Shown piece after piece: positions 34,560 through 45,548 of a stretch of 64,000 bases of DNA. The notes beneath the pieces were generated by a model. The model saw only the letters and a list, made by a program, of their open reading frames with translations. It ran no database searches and was not told the origin of the DNA. Both the position numbers and the translations under genes were made by a program. Source of the DNA: JBJKSO01 sp046703825 (GTDB lineage Bacteria > Chloroflexota > Dormibacteria > Aeolococcales > Bog-877); assembly GCA_046703825.1 (NCBI GenBank), contig JBJKSO010000105.1:1-64000 (forward strand). The letters run 5' to 3'. Every line of letters begins with the position of its first letter. Position 1 is the first letter of the stretch.

Positions 34560-34952
34560 ATGGTCCAGCTCAGCAAGGCTCAGATCGATTTCTTGCGTCA
34601 GCCCCAGTTCGCCCACGTGGGCACCGTGGGCAGCGGCGGGCAGCCCCAGGTGACGGCGGTGTGGATCGACACTGATGGTGAGCGCGTGATATTCAACACC
34701 TCACAGGGCCGGCTCAAGGCCCGCAACCTGAGCCGCGATCCCCGGGTCTCGATCTCGATCACGGACGCTCAAGATCCGTACCGGCGGCTGGTGATCCAGG
34801 GCCGGGTGGCAGAGATGGTGGAAGGGGGCGCGGTCGATCACATCAACTTCCTGAACCAGAAGTACCACGGAAACCCGGTCTACCCTCTACCCCCAGGGCA
34901 GGTGCGCCTGATCGTGAAGGTGGATCCGGAGCGGGTCTCGGGGAACGTCTAG
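34560..34952 (+). CDS. PPOX-class (pyridoxamine phosphate oxidase-like) probable F420-dependent oxidoreductase
   Basis: 130 residues from ATG with AGGAGG upstream. The split-barrel pattern is clear: FAHVGTVGSGGQPQVTAVWIDTDGERVIFNT, SQGRLKARNLSRDPRVSISITDAQDPYRRLVIQGRV. The short length and RLKARNLSRDPRV block are typical of the F420-associated subgroup rather than FMN-dependent PdxH. It overlaps the convergent aldo/keto reductase by 4 bases. Confidence 0.82.
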   Translation: MVQLSKAQIDFLRQPQFAHVGTVGSGGQPQVTAVWIDTDGERVIFNTSQGRLKARNLSRDPRVSISITDAQDPYRRLVIQGRVAEMVEGGAVDHINFLNQKYHGNPVYPLPPGQVRLIVKVDPERVSGNV

Positions 34953-35977
34953 CCACCGCCGTCCGGGCGGGTGGGGCCTTCGCCGCTGGCAGCTGCGGCG
35001 GCGGCGATCTCGTTCATCTCCTGCTCGCCCAGGTGGACACTCGCCGCCCCCAGCCAGCCGTCGACCTGCTCGGGGTTGCGGGCTCCCACGATGGCGGCTG
35101 TCACCCCCGGCCAGCACAAAGTCCAGGCGATGGCGACCTCCGCCACCGTCACCCCCTGCCGGGCGGCGATCGGCCGCAGGCGCTCCACCATGGCCAGGTT
35201 GTGCTGCAGCCGCTCGCCGTGGAACTCGGGATCGCGGGAGCGCCAGTCGTCGTCGGGTAGTTGTCGGGCGCGCTCCTCGGTGAAGGCGCCGCTCAGCAAG
35301 CCCGACTGCATCGGGCTGTAGACGATCACGCCGGTCCCATGGCGCCGGCACCAGGGGATGACGTCGGCGGCCGCCTGCCGGTCGATCAGCGAAAGCGGCG
35401 GCTGGAGCGAATCGACGTGGCCCAGGCGCTCGGCGCGCTCCAGCTGGGGGACGCCGTGGTTGCTCACACCGACGGCGCGGGCCTTGCCCTGCTGCTTCAG
35501 ATCCAGGAGAACGCCCCAGTACTCCTCGATCGGGGTCCCATCCTCGGCGGGCCAGTGCATCTGGTAGAGGTCGACCCGGTCGGTGTGGAGCCGGCGCAGA
35601 GAGTCGTCGATCTCACGGCGGAGGGAGTCCGGTCGGCCCAGGCGCAGGGCCGGGCGGGAGCGGTCGCGCTCGTCCCAGACCAGGCCGCCCTTGGTGAAGA
35701 CGTAGGGGCGTTCCGAGTCCGACATCCCCTCAAGTGCTCGCGCCACCACCTCCTCGGAGTGGCCCAGCCCGTAGACCGCGGCGGTGTCGATCCAGTTCAC
35801 CCCCGAGCGGACCGCGTGCCGGATGGCGTCGATCGAGCGCTGGTCGTCCTGGCCCCCCCAGGCGAAGGCCCAACCGCCACCTCCCAGCGCCCAGGCGCCG
35901 AAGCCCACGCGCGTGATCTCCATGTCGGTGGAACCCAGCCGCCGACGGCCCAGCGCCGCCCGTCTCTCAAGCGCCAT
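34949..35977 (-). CDS. Aldo/keto reductase (AKR superfamily), second copy
   Basis: 342 residues from ATG. LGSTDMEITRVGFGAWALGG at the start, tetrad regions NWIDTAAVYGLGHSEEVV (Asp, Tyr), YVFTKGG (Lys) and LYQMHWP (His). The C-terminal cofactor stretch AIVGARNPEQVDG is present. It is only moderately similar to the reductase at 32485-33456, so the two are not recent duplicates. It diverges from korA. Confidence 0.92.
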   Translation of the reverse strand: MALERRAALGRRRLGSTDMEITRVGFGAWALGGGGWAFAWGGQDDQRSIDAIRHAVRSGVNWIDTAAVYGLGHSEEVVARALEGMSDSERPYVFTKGGLVWDERDRSRPALRLGRPDSLRREIDDSLRRLHTDRVDLYQMHWPAEDGTPIEEYWGVLLDLKQQGKARAVGVSNHGVPQLERAERLGHVDSLQPPLSLIDRQAAADVIPWCRRHGTGVIVYSPMQSGLLSGAFTEERARQLPDDDWRSRDPEFHGERLQHNLAMVERLRPIAARQGVTVAEVAIAWTLCWPGVTAAIVGARNPEQVDGWLGAASVHLGEQEMNEIAAAAAASGEGPTRPDGGG

Positions 35978-36120
35978 GGCCTTCCCCTTGCTGCTCTACG
36001 GTCGACCCGGACACGAACATACCGCTGGGATCCACGGTCCGTCGCCGGGCGCGGCGGAGCGGCAACTGCCGGCTGGACTGGGCAACCATCGCCGCGGAGC
36101 GGCGATACGATGAGGTGGCG

Positions 36121-37974
36121 ATGGACGGGGTTACTTCGGTGCGGGGACCGGAGACCGCGATCGACTTCAACTTGGTGGCGGCCACCGTCAACGGGTCTGG
36201 CAGTCAGTCGGCCAACCTGGTGCTCACCCGCGCCGTATTCGCGATGGGCATCCCGGTGGCGCCGAAGAACCTGTTCCCCTCGAACATCGAGGGCCTGCCC
36301 ACCTGGTTCTTCCTGCGAGCCAACTCCGCCGGGTACCGGGCGGGGCGACGGCAGGCGGACCTGATGGTAGCCCTGAACCGGGCGACCTTCGCCCAGGATC
36401 TCGACCGGCTCAACCCGGGCGGGGCACTGGTCCACGAGGCGTCCTTCGGTGAGCCGGCCGCTCCCAGCCCACCCGGCGTGCGGCGCTACCCGGTCCCGTT
36501 TTTGGCGCTGGCCAAGCAGCACGTGGCCAGCGCCGACATGCGCAAGTACCTCACCAACATGATCTACGTGGGCGTGGTGGCCGAACTCATGGGCATTCCC
36601 GAGGAGGCGCTGGAGCAAGCCCTGGGCCAGCAGTTCCGGGGCAAGCCCAAAGCGATCGCCCCAAACCGGGAGGCGATCGCTTTGGGCCGCCAGTACTTCG
36701 TCGAGAGCTTCGAGCGACCCACCACGGTGCCTTTGCAGCCGATGGCTTCGCCGCAAGACCGCCTGCTGTTGGAGGGCAATCAGACCGCGGCGCTCGGGGC
36801 GCTCATGGCCGGCTGCACGGTCGCGGCCTGGTACCCGATCACGCCAAGCTCCTCGCTGGCCGAGCATCTGATCGCCTTGAGCGAGCGCTTCCGCAGGGAT
36901 CCGGAGAGCGGTGAGCGGCGGATGGCGGTCATTCAGGCGGAGGACGAGCTGGCGGCGGCAGGCATGGTCGTTGGCGCCGGCTGGGCAGGCGCCCGAGCCA
37001 TGACCACCACCTCCGGGCCGGGAATCTCTCTGATGGCTGAGTTCGTAGGACTTGGCTACTACGCCGAGATCCCGGGAGTGTTCGTGGATGTTCAGCGGGT
37101 GGGGCCGTCGACCGGGCTGCCGACCCGGACGATGCAGGGAGACGTGAGCTTCGCCCACACGCTCTCCCACGGGGACACCAAGCACCCGGTGCTGCTGCCG
37201 GCGGACCCGCTCGAGTGCTACCAGTTCGTCCAGGAGGCGTTCAACCTGGCCGAGGAGCTGCAGACCCCGGTCTTCGTCCTCTCGGACCTGGACATCGGCA
37301 TGAACCTCTGGATGACCGAGCCGCTCCCCTATCCCGACCAACCGCTCCGCCGTGGCAAGGTCTTGCGCGCGGAACAGCTGCGCCAGCTGACCCGGTTCGA
37401 GCGTTACCGGGACGTCGACGGCGACGGGGTACCCTGGCGGACCCTGCCGGGCACCGACCACCCTCTGGCCGCCTACTTCACCCGCGGCTCGGGGCACGAC
37501 GAAGCGGCCCGCTACACGGAGAGCGAGGTGGTCTACTCGCGGATCATGGACCGGCTGGCGCGCAAGCTGGAGACTGCGCGCGCGATGGTTCCCCAGCCGC
37601 TGGTGGACGAGCACGGGGCAGAGCTGGGCATCATCGCCTTCGGCTCCTCCGACCACGCGGTGCGCGAGGTGCGCGATCGACTGGGGAGCGCGGGCACCGC
37701 CTCCGACTACCTGCGGCTCCGCGCCCTCCCGGTGGCCCAGAGTGTCAATGATTTTGTCGAGGCGCACTCAGTGGTCTATGTGATCGAGCAAAATCGCGAC
37801 GGACAGATGCTTCAGATCCTGAAGTCGGAGCTGCGCCCCGAGCTGGTGGCCAGGCTGCGCTCGGTCCGCCACTACGATGGTCTGCCGCTGTTCGCCGACG
37901 ACGTGCTGGAGCAGATCAGAGCCAACGGCGCGGGCGCAACCGGGCCCCAGCTCAAGGTTGTCAGGGGGGCGTGA
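36121..37974 (+). CDS. korA: 2-oxoacid:ferredoxin oxidoreductase, fused gamma-alpha subunit
   Basis: 617 residues from ATG 36121 (GAGG five bases before). Residues 5-190 are the gamma domain (NLVAATVNGSGSQSANLVLTRAVFAMGIP, LFPSNIEGLPTWFFLRAN). Residues 205-600 are the pyrimidine-binding alpha domain with LLEGNQTAALGALMAGCTVAAWYPITPSSSLAEHL and TTTSGPGISLMAEF. With KorB it converts 2-oxoglutarate (or another 2-oxoacid) plus CoA to acyl-CoA, CO2 and reduced ferredoxin. This gamma-alpha fused form is usual in actinobacteria and related aerobic lineages. A long antisense frame here is a GC artefact. Confidence 0.93.
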   Translation: MDGVTSVRGPETAIDFNLVAATVNGSGSQSANLVLTRAVFAMGIPVAPKNLFPSNIEGLPTWFFLRANSAGYRAGRRQADLMVALNRATFAQDLDRLNPGGALVHEASFGEPAAPSPPGVRRYPVPFLALAKQHVASADMRKYLTNMIYVGVVAELMGIPEEALEQALGQQFRGKPKAIAPNREAIALGRQYFVESFERPTTVPLQPMASPQDRLLLEGNQTAALGALMAGCTVAAWYPITPSSSLAEHLIALSERFRRDPESGERRMAVIQAEDELAAAGMVVGAGWAGARAMTTTSGPGISLMAEFVGLGYYAEIPGVFVDVQRVGPSTGLPTRTMQGDVSFAHTLSHGDTKHPVLLPADPLECYQFVQEAFNLAEELQTPVFVLSDLDIGMNLWMTEPLPYPDQPLRRGKVLRAEQLRQLTRFERYRDVDGDGVPWRTLPGTDHPLAAYFTRGSGHDEAARYTESEVVYSRIMDRLARKLETARAMVPQPLVDEHGAELGIIAFGSSDHAVREVRDRLGSAGTASDYLRLRALPVAQSVNDFVEAHSVVYVIEQNRDGQMLQILKSELRPELVARLRSVRHYDGLPLFADDVLEQIRANGAGATGPQLKVVRGA

Positions 37975-39002
37975 TGGCGGTCCAGGCCAAGACCAACCGG
38001 CTCGGGCTCAGCCGGGACGACTACCGGGGGCTGGCAACAACCCTGTGCGCCGGCTGCGGCCACAACTCGATCACCAACCACATCGTGAAGGCGCTCTTCG
38101 ATCATGGCGTGGAGCCGCACCGGCTCGCCAAGATGAGCGGGATCGGCTGCTCCTCGAAGGCCACCGCGTACTTCGTGGAGCGCTCCCACGCCTTCAACGC
38201 CGTGCACGGAAGGATGGCCGCCGTCACCACCGGCGCCGCCGCTGCCAACCGCCAACTGCTCTTCCTGGGGATCAGCGGGGACGGCGACACCGCCAGCATC
38301 GGCCTCGGCAACTTCGCCCACCTGGTCCGGCGCAACGTTGACTGCACGTACGTGGTGGAGAACAACGGGGTCTACGGCCTGACCAAGGGGCAGTTCTCCG
38401 CCACCGCCGACGTCGGCTCGGTCCAGAAGCGGGGCGCGGTCAACCAGCTGGAAACCATCGATGTGGCGGCGCTGGCGATCCAGCTGGGCGCCACCTTCGT
38501 CGCCCGCAGCTTCAGCGGGGACGGCCAGCAGCTGGTGCCCCTGCTCGAGGCCGCCTTCTCGCACCGGGGCACGGCGGTCCTGGACGTGATCAGCCCCTGC
38601 GTCACCTACAACGACCACGAGGGGTCGACCAAGAGCTACGCCTACGTCAAGGAGCACGACCTGGTGCTCCAGGAGCTGGACTTCATCCCCGAGCAGCGCG
38701 AGGTGGAGGTCTCGTACCCGGAGGGGGAATCGACCGAGGTAACCCTCCACGACGGTTCGCGTCTGCGGCTGCGCAAGCTGGGCGCGGACCACGACCCCGG
38801 CGACCGCATGGCGGCCCTGCGCGTGATCGAATCCGGCCGGCAGAGCCGCGAGCTGATCACGGGCCTGCTCTACGTCAACCCCGAGTCGGTCGACCTGGCC
38901 ACCCGCGAGCAGCTCGTCGACACGCCGCTGCGGGATCTGACCGAACCGGAGCTGCGCCCCAGTGCCGAGCAGTTCCGGGCACTGATGGAGAGCTGGCGCT
39001 AG
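37974..39002 (+). CDS. korB: 2-oxoacid:ferredoxin oxidoreductase, beta subunit
   Basis: 342 residues from the ATG that shares a base with the korA stop (TGATG). Fe-S and TPP features: TTLCAGCGHNSI, IGCSSKATAYF, GISGDGDTASIGLGNF (TPP-Mg motif), VVENNGVYGLTKGQ, and SPCVTYNDH. It forms the TPP and 4Fe-4S site with the alpha subunit. No ferredoxin gene is adjacent. It fits the window's other TCA genes (citrate synthase, fumC). Confidence 0.94.
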   Translation: MAVQAKTNRLGLSRDDYRGLATTLCAGCGHNSITNHIVKALFDHGVEPHRLAKMSGIGCSSKATAYFVERSHAFNAVHGRMAAVTTGAAAANRQLLFLGISGDGDTASIGLGNFAHLVRRNVDCTYVVENNGVYGLTKGQFSATADVGSVQKRGAVNQLETIDVAALAIQLGATFVARSFSGDGQQLVPLLEAAFSHRGTAVLDVISPCVTYNDHEGSTKSYAYVKEHDLVLQELDFIPEQREVEVSYPEGESTEVTLHDGSRLRLRKLGADHDPGDRMAALRVIESGRQSRELITGLLYVNPESVDLATREQLVDTPLRDLTEPELRPSAEQFRALMESWR

Positions 39003-39427
39003 GCCGATCCCGGGGTGGCGGGAGCGCTCGAGGCCCCCTGGCCCGGAAGCGACGCCAGCGCCTGCTGCACCCGCTCGGCGGCCTCGGCCGCCACCGGCTC
39101 CAGCGCCGCTCGTCCCGTCACCGACGCGAGTATCTCCGGGTCCAGGGCTTGGACCAGCGTCTTGCCGCCCTGCTCCCGGACAACGACGTTGCATGGCAGC
39201 AGCATCCCGATGTCGCGCTCGACGTCCAGGGCCCGGTGCGCCAGCTCGGGGTTGCAGGCACCCAGGATCAGGTACGGCTCCATCTCGAGGCCGAGCTTCT
39301 CCCGTAGGGTCTCGCGCACATCGATCTCGGTGAGGACACCGAACCCCTGGGACTTGAAGGCTTCCCGCACCTTGCCCACCGCTTCGGCAAAGGGAAGGGC
39401 AAGCTGCACGCTGCGTCCGTACTCCAC
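38999..39427 (-). CDS. DUF302 family protein
   Basis: 142 residues from ATG. The blocks AVGKVREAFKSQGFGVLTEIDVRETLREKLG, YLILGACNPELAHRALDVERDIGMLLPCNVVVRE are the DUF302 signature, including the CNPELA and LLPCNVV cysteines. The function is unknown; small homodimeric fold sometimes linked to redox or lipid genes. It overlaps the korB end convergently by 4 bases. The last 15 residues are a low-complexity Ala/Pro/Ser tail. Confidence 0.88.
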   Translation of the reverse strand: MEYGRSVQLALPFAEAVGKVREAFKSQGFGVLTEIDVRETLREKLGLEMEPYLILGACNPELAHRALDVERDIGMLLPCNVVVREQGGKTLVQALDPEILASVTGRAALEPVAAEAAERVQQALASLPGQGASSAPATPGSA

Positions 39428-39683
39428 CTGGCCACCTCCTGGCTTCCGACCCGGGCCCTAGCCGTCGGGGGTGCCGCGCGGGCATCCATTGCGAATGTAG
39501 CGTCGGCGAGCCTCGATGGGGCGTGTGGATCGTTGAATCGCGGCTGGCCGCTCCCGTGGTCCGGCGGGACCGGCGTCCGCCGGGCGCTCTCAGCCGAGAT
39601 TCAGGACGGTCCTCCGGTCGTCCGATAGTTTTTGCTCGCACTCGAGTGATTTCCCGCGGATACCTCGAACAGAAGGAAAACCC

Positions 39684-40106
39684 ATGAAGAGATTGCTTGT
39701 CACCGGTGTCGTCGCCGGGCTCCTCGCGACCGGCGCGACCGCCGCCATCACGGCCGTATCGGCGTCCGGGACGCCGAGCAGTTCCCCGGCGCCGGGTGCC
39801 CGACCCCGGCACCATCCCTTCCCGCCCCGGAACCGGGTTGCCGGTAAGGTCCTCGATCTCACGACCACCGGGGGCAGCCGGGGCTACGGGTACTTGGTGC
39901 TGAGCCAGCCCAACGGCTCCCAGCTGGACATCGAGTTCGCGGCGCGCACCAAGGCCTTCAGCTACCAGGGACTGGGGATCAAGCCCAGCTCGGAGAGCCT
40001 CGGGTCAATTCAGACCGGCGAGGTGGTCATCGCAGGCACGGTGGTGGTGCAGGGCACCCGCTATGCGGCGCGCATCCTCGACTTGGGTATCAACGCGGGC
40101 GGCTGA
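39684..40106 (+). CDS. Secreted small beta-rich protein (DUF5666-like)
   Basis: 140 residues from ATG with AAGGAAA upstream. Signal peptide at about 1-28 (LLVTGVVAGLLATGATAAITAVSA), a Pro/His/Arg-rich linker, then an OB-like beta domain GKVLDLTTTGGSRGYGYLVLSQPNG through VVIAGTVVVQGTRYAARILDLG. It has the look of extracytoplasmic DUF5666-type domains. Stands alone between DUF302 and citrate synthase. Function unknown. Confidence 0.65.
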   Translation: MKRLLVTGVVAGLLATGATAAITAVSASGTPSSSPAPGARPRHHPFPPRNRVAGKVLDLTTTGGSRGYGYLVLSQPNGSQLDIEFAARTKAFSYQGLGIKPSSESLGSIQTGEVVIAGTVVVQGTRYAARILDLGINAGG

Positions 40107-40162
40107 GCCGCCCTCGCCGCAGCCGCCGGGGCCCGGCTCCCCGGCGGCATGGCGGCCGGGGC

Positions 40163-41353
40163 TCAGTAGTACCCGTAGCCAGCGGGCAGCCGGCGCGGCG
40201 GCTCGGGTCCGACGTAGATGGCCGAGGGGCGGATGAGGCGGTTGTGGGCCCTCTGCTCGCAGGTCGCGGCGGTCCAACCCACCGTGCGGCTGCTGGCGAA
40301 GGTCGGGGTGAACATGTCGCGGGGAATCCCGGCCGTGTTCATCACCACCCCGGCGTAGAACTCGACGTTGGTGTAGAGCCGCCGTCCCGGCTTGAGCTCG
40401 TTGAGCACGCGCAGAGCGGTCCGTTCCACGTGCTGGGCGAAACGTGCCTGCTCGCCGCCAAGCTCGAGCGCCACTTCACGCAGCAGCGTGGATCGGGGAT
40501 CATCGGTCTTGTAAACCCGATGTCCGAAGCCCATGAGCCGGTCACCGGAGGCCACCTTGTCGCGCAGGTAGTCGTAGGCCCGCTCCTCGGTGCCGATCTC
40601 GTCCAGGGTCTGCAGGGCTCGGGACGGAGCGCCGCCGTGCAGGGGGCCGGAGAGCGCCCCGATGGCCCCGACCAGGCAGGAGCCCAGGTCCGCTCCGGTG
40701 GAGGCGATCACGCGGGCGGTGAAGGTGGAGGCGTTGAAGCCGTGGTCCATGGTGAGAATCAGGTACTGCTCGACCGCCCGGGCGTGGACATCGTCGGGGC
40801 GCTCACCGGTGAGCATCTGCAGGTAGGCGCCAGCGTAGCCCAGGTCTGGGTCGGGTTCCACCGGGGGCAGGTCCTGGTGGGCGCGGTACAGCCGCATCAG
40901 CAGCACCGGCACGACAGCCGCCAGCTTCAGCGCCTCGCGGCGCACCTCGGCCTCGTCCAAGTCCATGATCGGGCGCAGCCCGAGCCCCGAGGAGGTCAGG
41001 GAGACGGCGGTGCGCAGGGCGCTCAGCGGGTCGAACGGCTCGACATGCGCGATCTCGGGAAGCAGCTTCGCCACTTCCTCCGGCAGCCGCCGCAACTCGG
41101 CCGTGTGCTTGCGGAACGTCTCCGTCTGCTGCCGATCGGGTAGCTCGCCCTCGATGAGCAGGTGCCAGACCTGCTCGAACGAGGAGAGTCTGGCCAGGTC
41201 AACGGCGTTGTAGCCGCGGTAGTGGTAGAAGCCCTCCTCGCCGCGGACGTCGCTGACTTCGGTCTCTGATACCGCCACCCCCTCGAGCCCAGCCGGAACC
41301 CTGATGGGCTGCGGCGATTCGGGCTTGGCGGGGCTTTCGGTAGCGTTGGTCAT
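40163..41353 (-). CDS. Citrate synthase family protein
   Basis: 396 residues from the ATG at 41353, chosen for GGAGG six bases upstream. Typical short type I/II bacterial citrate (or 2-methylcitrate) synthase: GEEGFYHYRGYNAVDLA, ILTMDHGFNASTFTARV with catalytic His, GPLHGGAPSRAL with the second His, GFGHRVYKTDDPRS, and the catalytic Asp region (AGIPRDMFTPTFASSRTVGW). Condenses acetyl-CoA and oxaloacetate. It follows a 48-residue membrane protein on the same strand and is near the acetate-activation genes, consistent with acetate entering the TCA cycle. Confidence 0.93.
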   Translation of the reverse strand: MTNATESPAKPESPQPIRVPAGLEGVAVSETEVSDVRGEEGFYHYRGYNAVDLARLSSFEQVWHLLIEGELPDRQQTETFRKHTAELRRLPEEVAKLLPEIAHVEPFDPLSALRTAVSLTSSGLGLRPIMDLDEAEVRREALKLAAVVPVLLMRLYRAHQDLPPVEPDPDLGYAGAYLQMLTGERPDDVHARAVEQYLILTMDHGFNASTFTARVIASTGADLGSCLVGAIGALSGPLHGGAPSRALQTLDEIGTEERAYDYLRDKVASGDRLMGFGHRVYKTDDPRSTLLREVALELGGEQARFAQHVERTALRVLNELKPGRRLYTNVEFYAGVVMNTAGIPRDMFTPTFASSRTVGWTAATCEQRAHNRLIRPSAIYVGPEPPRRLPAGYGYY

Positions 41354-41373
41354 GGCAGCCTCCAATTGGCCGG

Positions 41374-41520
41374 TCAGGTCTGTGCGGATCCCTGCGGCGG
41401 AGGCCCCTTCCGCTCGGACTTGTCGCCCGTGTAGAAGAGCCAGAGCCAGGCGATCAACGAGCCCCCAGCGACCACGACGAGCATGGCCAGAGTCACGGCG
41501 ATCTCGACTGGTGTGGTCAT
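41374..41520 (-). CDS. 48-residue single-pass membrane protein
   Basis: ATG at 41518-41520 with GGAGGG seven bases upstream, TGA at 41374-41376. The product begins MTTPVEIAVTLAML and has one hydrophobic helix (about residues 6-30), followed by YTGDKSERKGPPPQG, a charged/Pro-rich tail on the cytoplasmic side if N-out. It ends 20 bases before the citrate synthase start and is almost certainly co-transcribed. The good ribosome site, codon bias and position support it as real. No family recognised. Confidence 0.7.
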   Translation of the reverse strand: MTTPVEIAVTLAMLVVVAGGSLIAWLWLFYTGDKSERKGPPPQGSAQT

Positions 41521-41673
41521 AGGGTCCCTCCGTTCAACTCGTATTCTAGGCCACCCGGTTTTGCTCTCCCCTGCCCGGGCCTTACGCTCAGCAGTCGCAC
41601 CGGGCTCTAGCGCCGAAGCCCGGCGCCAGCGATGGCAGTTAGCGGCGCCGCCTCCTTCGGGAGCTCAGTCTCA

Positions 41674-42909
41674 ATGACCGACAGCTTCGGCGACCCCCGC
41701 ACCGCCCGCGTCGCCGTGCTCGGGCTGGTGGGAGCGAGCCTCATGGACGCGGTTGGGGCGACCATGGTGCTTCCCATCCTGCCGGTCTTCCTGCGCCACG
41801 GCGGCGCCTCCTACGCCGAGATCGGACTGGTGACGGCCGTCTTCTGGGGAGCCGGTCTCGCGGTCCGCTACCCGCTCGGGCTTTTGTCAGACCGCCTGGG
41901 ACGGAAGTGGTTGATCGCGGGCAGCCAGGTGGTCTATGCCCTGGCGACGGCGGCATTCGCGCTCTCGCCCTCGCCGGTCTGGTTCGTCGTCTTTCGTGCC
42001 GTCCAGGGCGCCGCCAGCGGCGCGGCGATGGTGATCTCGATGGCGGCGGTAGCCGACTTCGTCCCACCGCAGCGCCGGGGCCGTGCCTACGGCTGGCTCA
42101 GCGGCACCCAGATGGGCGGCACCGTGGTCGGGCCACTGATAGGCGCGGCTGCGGCCCAGGTCTCCTTCGCGACCATCTTCCTGGGCTCCGCCGGAGCCGT
42201 GGCCATCGAGGCGCTGATCATCCTGGCCACACTGCCCCGGGGCCGGCCCCAGCACCTGGAGACGCCACCTGGCCACGTGGCCCAGTCGATCTGGACCAAC
42301 CGGGTGATCCTGGGGATTCTGGCCTCGTCGATCGCCATCGGCGTGCTGATCGGGATGTACGACACCGACTGGAGCCTGCTGATGCATGCCCGCCACGCCA
42401 GCAACTTCGAGATCGGGCTTTCGTTCACCGTCTTCGCCCTCCCCTTCGCGGTCGCCTCCTGGCCCGCCGGCTGGATCGCCGACCACTTCGACAACCGATG
42501 GCTGATCGGCATCAGCACCGTGACCGGGGGCGCGTTCGCCGCCACCTACCCCTTCCTGCCCACCCCGGCCTGGCTGATCGCGCTGGGCTTCTTCGAGGGC
42601 CTGATCTCGGTGGCCGGAGTGCCGGCGCGCCAGGCGCTGCTCTCCCACCAGGTAGCGCCCCGCGAGATGGGAAAGCTCCAGGGCGTGTACGGCTCGGTCC
42701 AGGTGGGGGGCTCGGCCGCCGCGGCCTTGCTGGCCGGACCGCTGTTCGGGGTGAACCTGGCCATCCCCTTCCTGGGCACCGCCGGGGTCATGTTCCTGGC
42801 CGCCCTGACCATGGCACCTCTGTGGGCTGGCACCAGCGGCCGCCCACCGGCGAAAGTGGAGGGCCCGGCGCCCCTGGCGCCAGGCCCTCCGCCGACTGCC
42901 GGAAGCTAG
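41674..42909 (+). CDS. MFS transporter
   Basis: 411 residues from ATG 41674, with ATG 41632 as an alternative 14 codons longer. Twelve hydrophobic helices. The first half has LMDAVGATMVLPILPVFLRHGG and the MFS motif A-like loop GLLSDRLGRKWL, then RAVQGAASGAAMVISMAAVADFVPPQRRGRAYG. The fold is of the multidrug/sugar efflux (MDR) branch. Substrate unknown. It is divergent from the citrate synthase unit and convergent with the acetate transporter (4-base overlap). A GGAGGGCC...GGCCCTCC stem near its 3' end (42858-42890) could act as a terminator. Confidence 0.88.
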   Translation: MTDSFGDPRTARVAVLGLVGASLMDAVGATMVLPILPVFLRHGGASYAEIGLVTAVFWGAGLAVRYPLGLLSDRLGRKWLIAGSQVVYALATAAFALSPSPVWFVVFRAVQGAASGAAMVISMAAVADFVPPQRRGRAYGWLSGTQMGGTVVGPLIGAAAAQVSFATIFLGSAGAVAIEALIILATLPRGRPQHLETPPGHVAQSIWTNRVILGILASSIAIGVLIGMYDTDWSLLMHARHASNFEIGLSFTVFALPFAVASWPAGWIADHFDNRWLIGISTVTGGAFAATYPFLPTPAWLIALGFFEGLISVAGVPARQALLSHQVAPREMGKLQGVYGSVQVGGSAAAALLAGPLFGVNLAIPFLGTAGVMFLAALTMAPLWAGTSGRPPAKVEGPAPLAPGPPPTAGS

Positions 42910-43532
42910 TTGGTCGGGAGGATGATCCGCTTGGCCGTTGCGTTCAGCACGTCCGCGAAGGACGTGTACATGGCGGCGATGGCGGTAAGCACGCCCACCC
43001 AGCCGGCGATGTGAGTCCAAGTGGAGCTGTTGCCCCAGGCCCCGAAGGCGAGCAGCAGGAAGGTCAGCGCCAGCAGGAAGAAGACGGCCTGCACTGCCCG
43101 AGTGCCGTGGAGCGCGGCGACGAACATGTAGGCGGTGAAGATGGCCCACATGAAGAAATACAGCCCCATCATCGGCGAAACCGCCGACTTGGCGAAGACG
43201 TCGTTGATCAGGTAGTAGCTGAACCAGAAGAGTCCGTATGAGGTGAATGCCGTCGCGGCAAAGGTGTTGCCCCGGCGGAATGCCCACATCCCGGCCAGAA
43301 CCTGGCCGAGACCGCCGAAGGCAGCTGCCATCGCCAGCACCACGCCTCCGGAAGCCGCAGGGACCACACCGTTGGCCACCCACATGGCCAGCATGGTGGT
43401 CATCCCGAAGGCGACCAGCCCGAGCGGGGCGGGATCAGCGATTATCGCCTCGACCTCGGTGGTGTGCATGACGCTCGGCATCGGCGCCGCCGCGGCTGGA
43501 GCCCCAGACATTGGGGGATTCTGTGCAGCCAA
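42906..43532 (-). CDS. SatP-type acetate/succinate transporter (GPR1/FUN34/YaaH family)
   Basis: 208 residues, TTG start with GAGGAGG nine bases upstream. Six helices. The family motif NPAPLGL appears as ADPAPLGLVAFG, with Asp in place of Asn. Further blocks: AFGGLGQVLAGMWAFRRGNTF and AFTSYGLFWFSYYLI. The family moves acetate or succinate with protons. It lies 51 bases after acs on the same strand, so uptake and activation of acetate are one unit. Confidence 0.9.
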   Translation of the reverse strand: MAAQNPPMSGAPAAAAPMPSVMHTTEVEAIIADPAPLGLVAFGMTTMLAMWVANGVVPAASGGVVLAMAAAFGGLGQVLAGMWAFRRGNTFAATAFTSYGLFWFSYYLINDVFAKSAVSPMMGLYFFMWAIFTAYMFVAALHGTRAVQAVFFLLALTFLLLAFGAWGNSSTWTHIAGWVGVLTAIAAMYTSFADVLNATAKRIILPTN

Positions 43533-43583
43533 TTCAGAAGACCTCCTCTATGAGATACAGAACAAGACAGAAAGAAGCCGGTG

Positions 43584-45548
<1,965 letters not shown>

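Noticed and set aside
35797..37767. 656-codon open frame antisense to korA
   Set aside because: Typical high-GC shadow frame. The opposite strand encodes a well-conserved korA with all motifs, and the antisense product has no domain.
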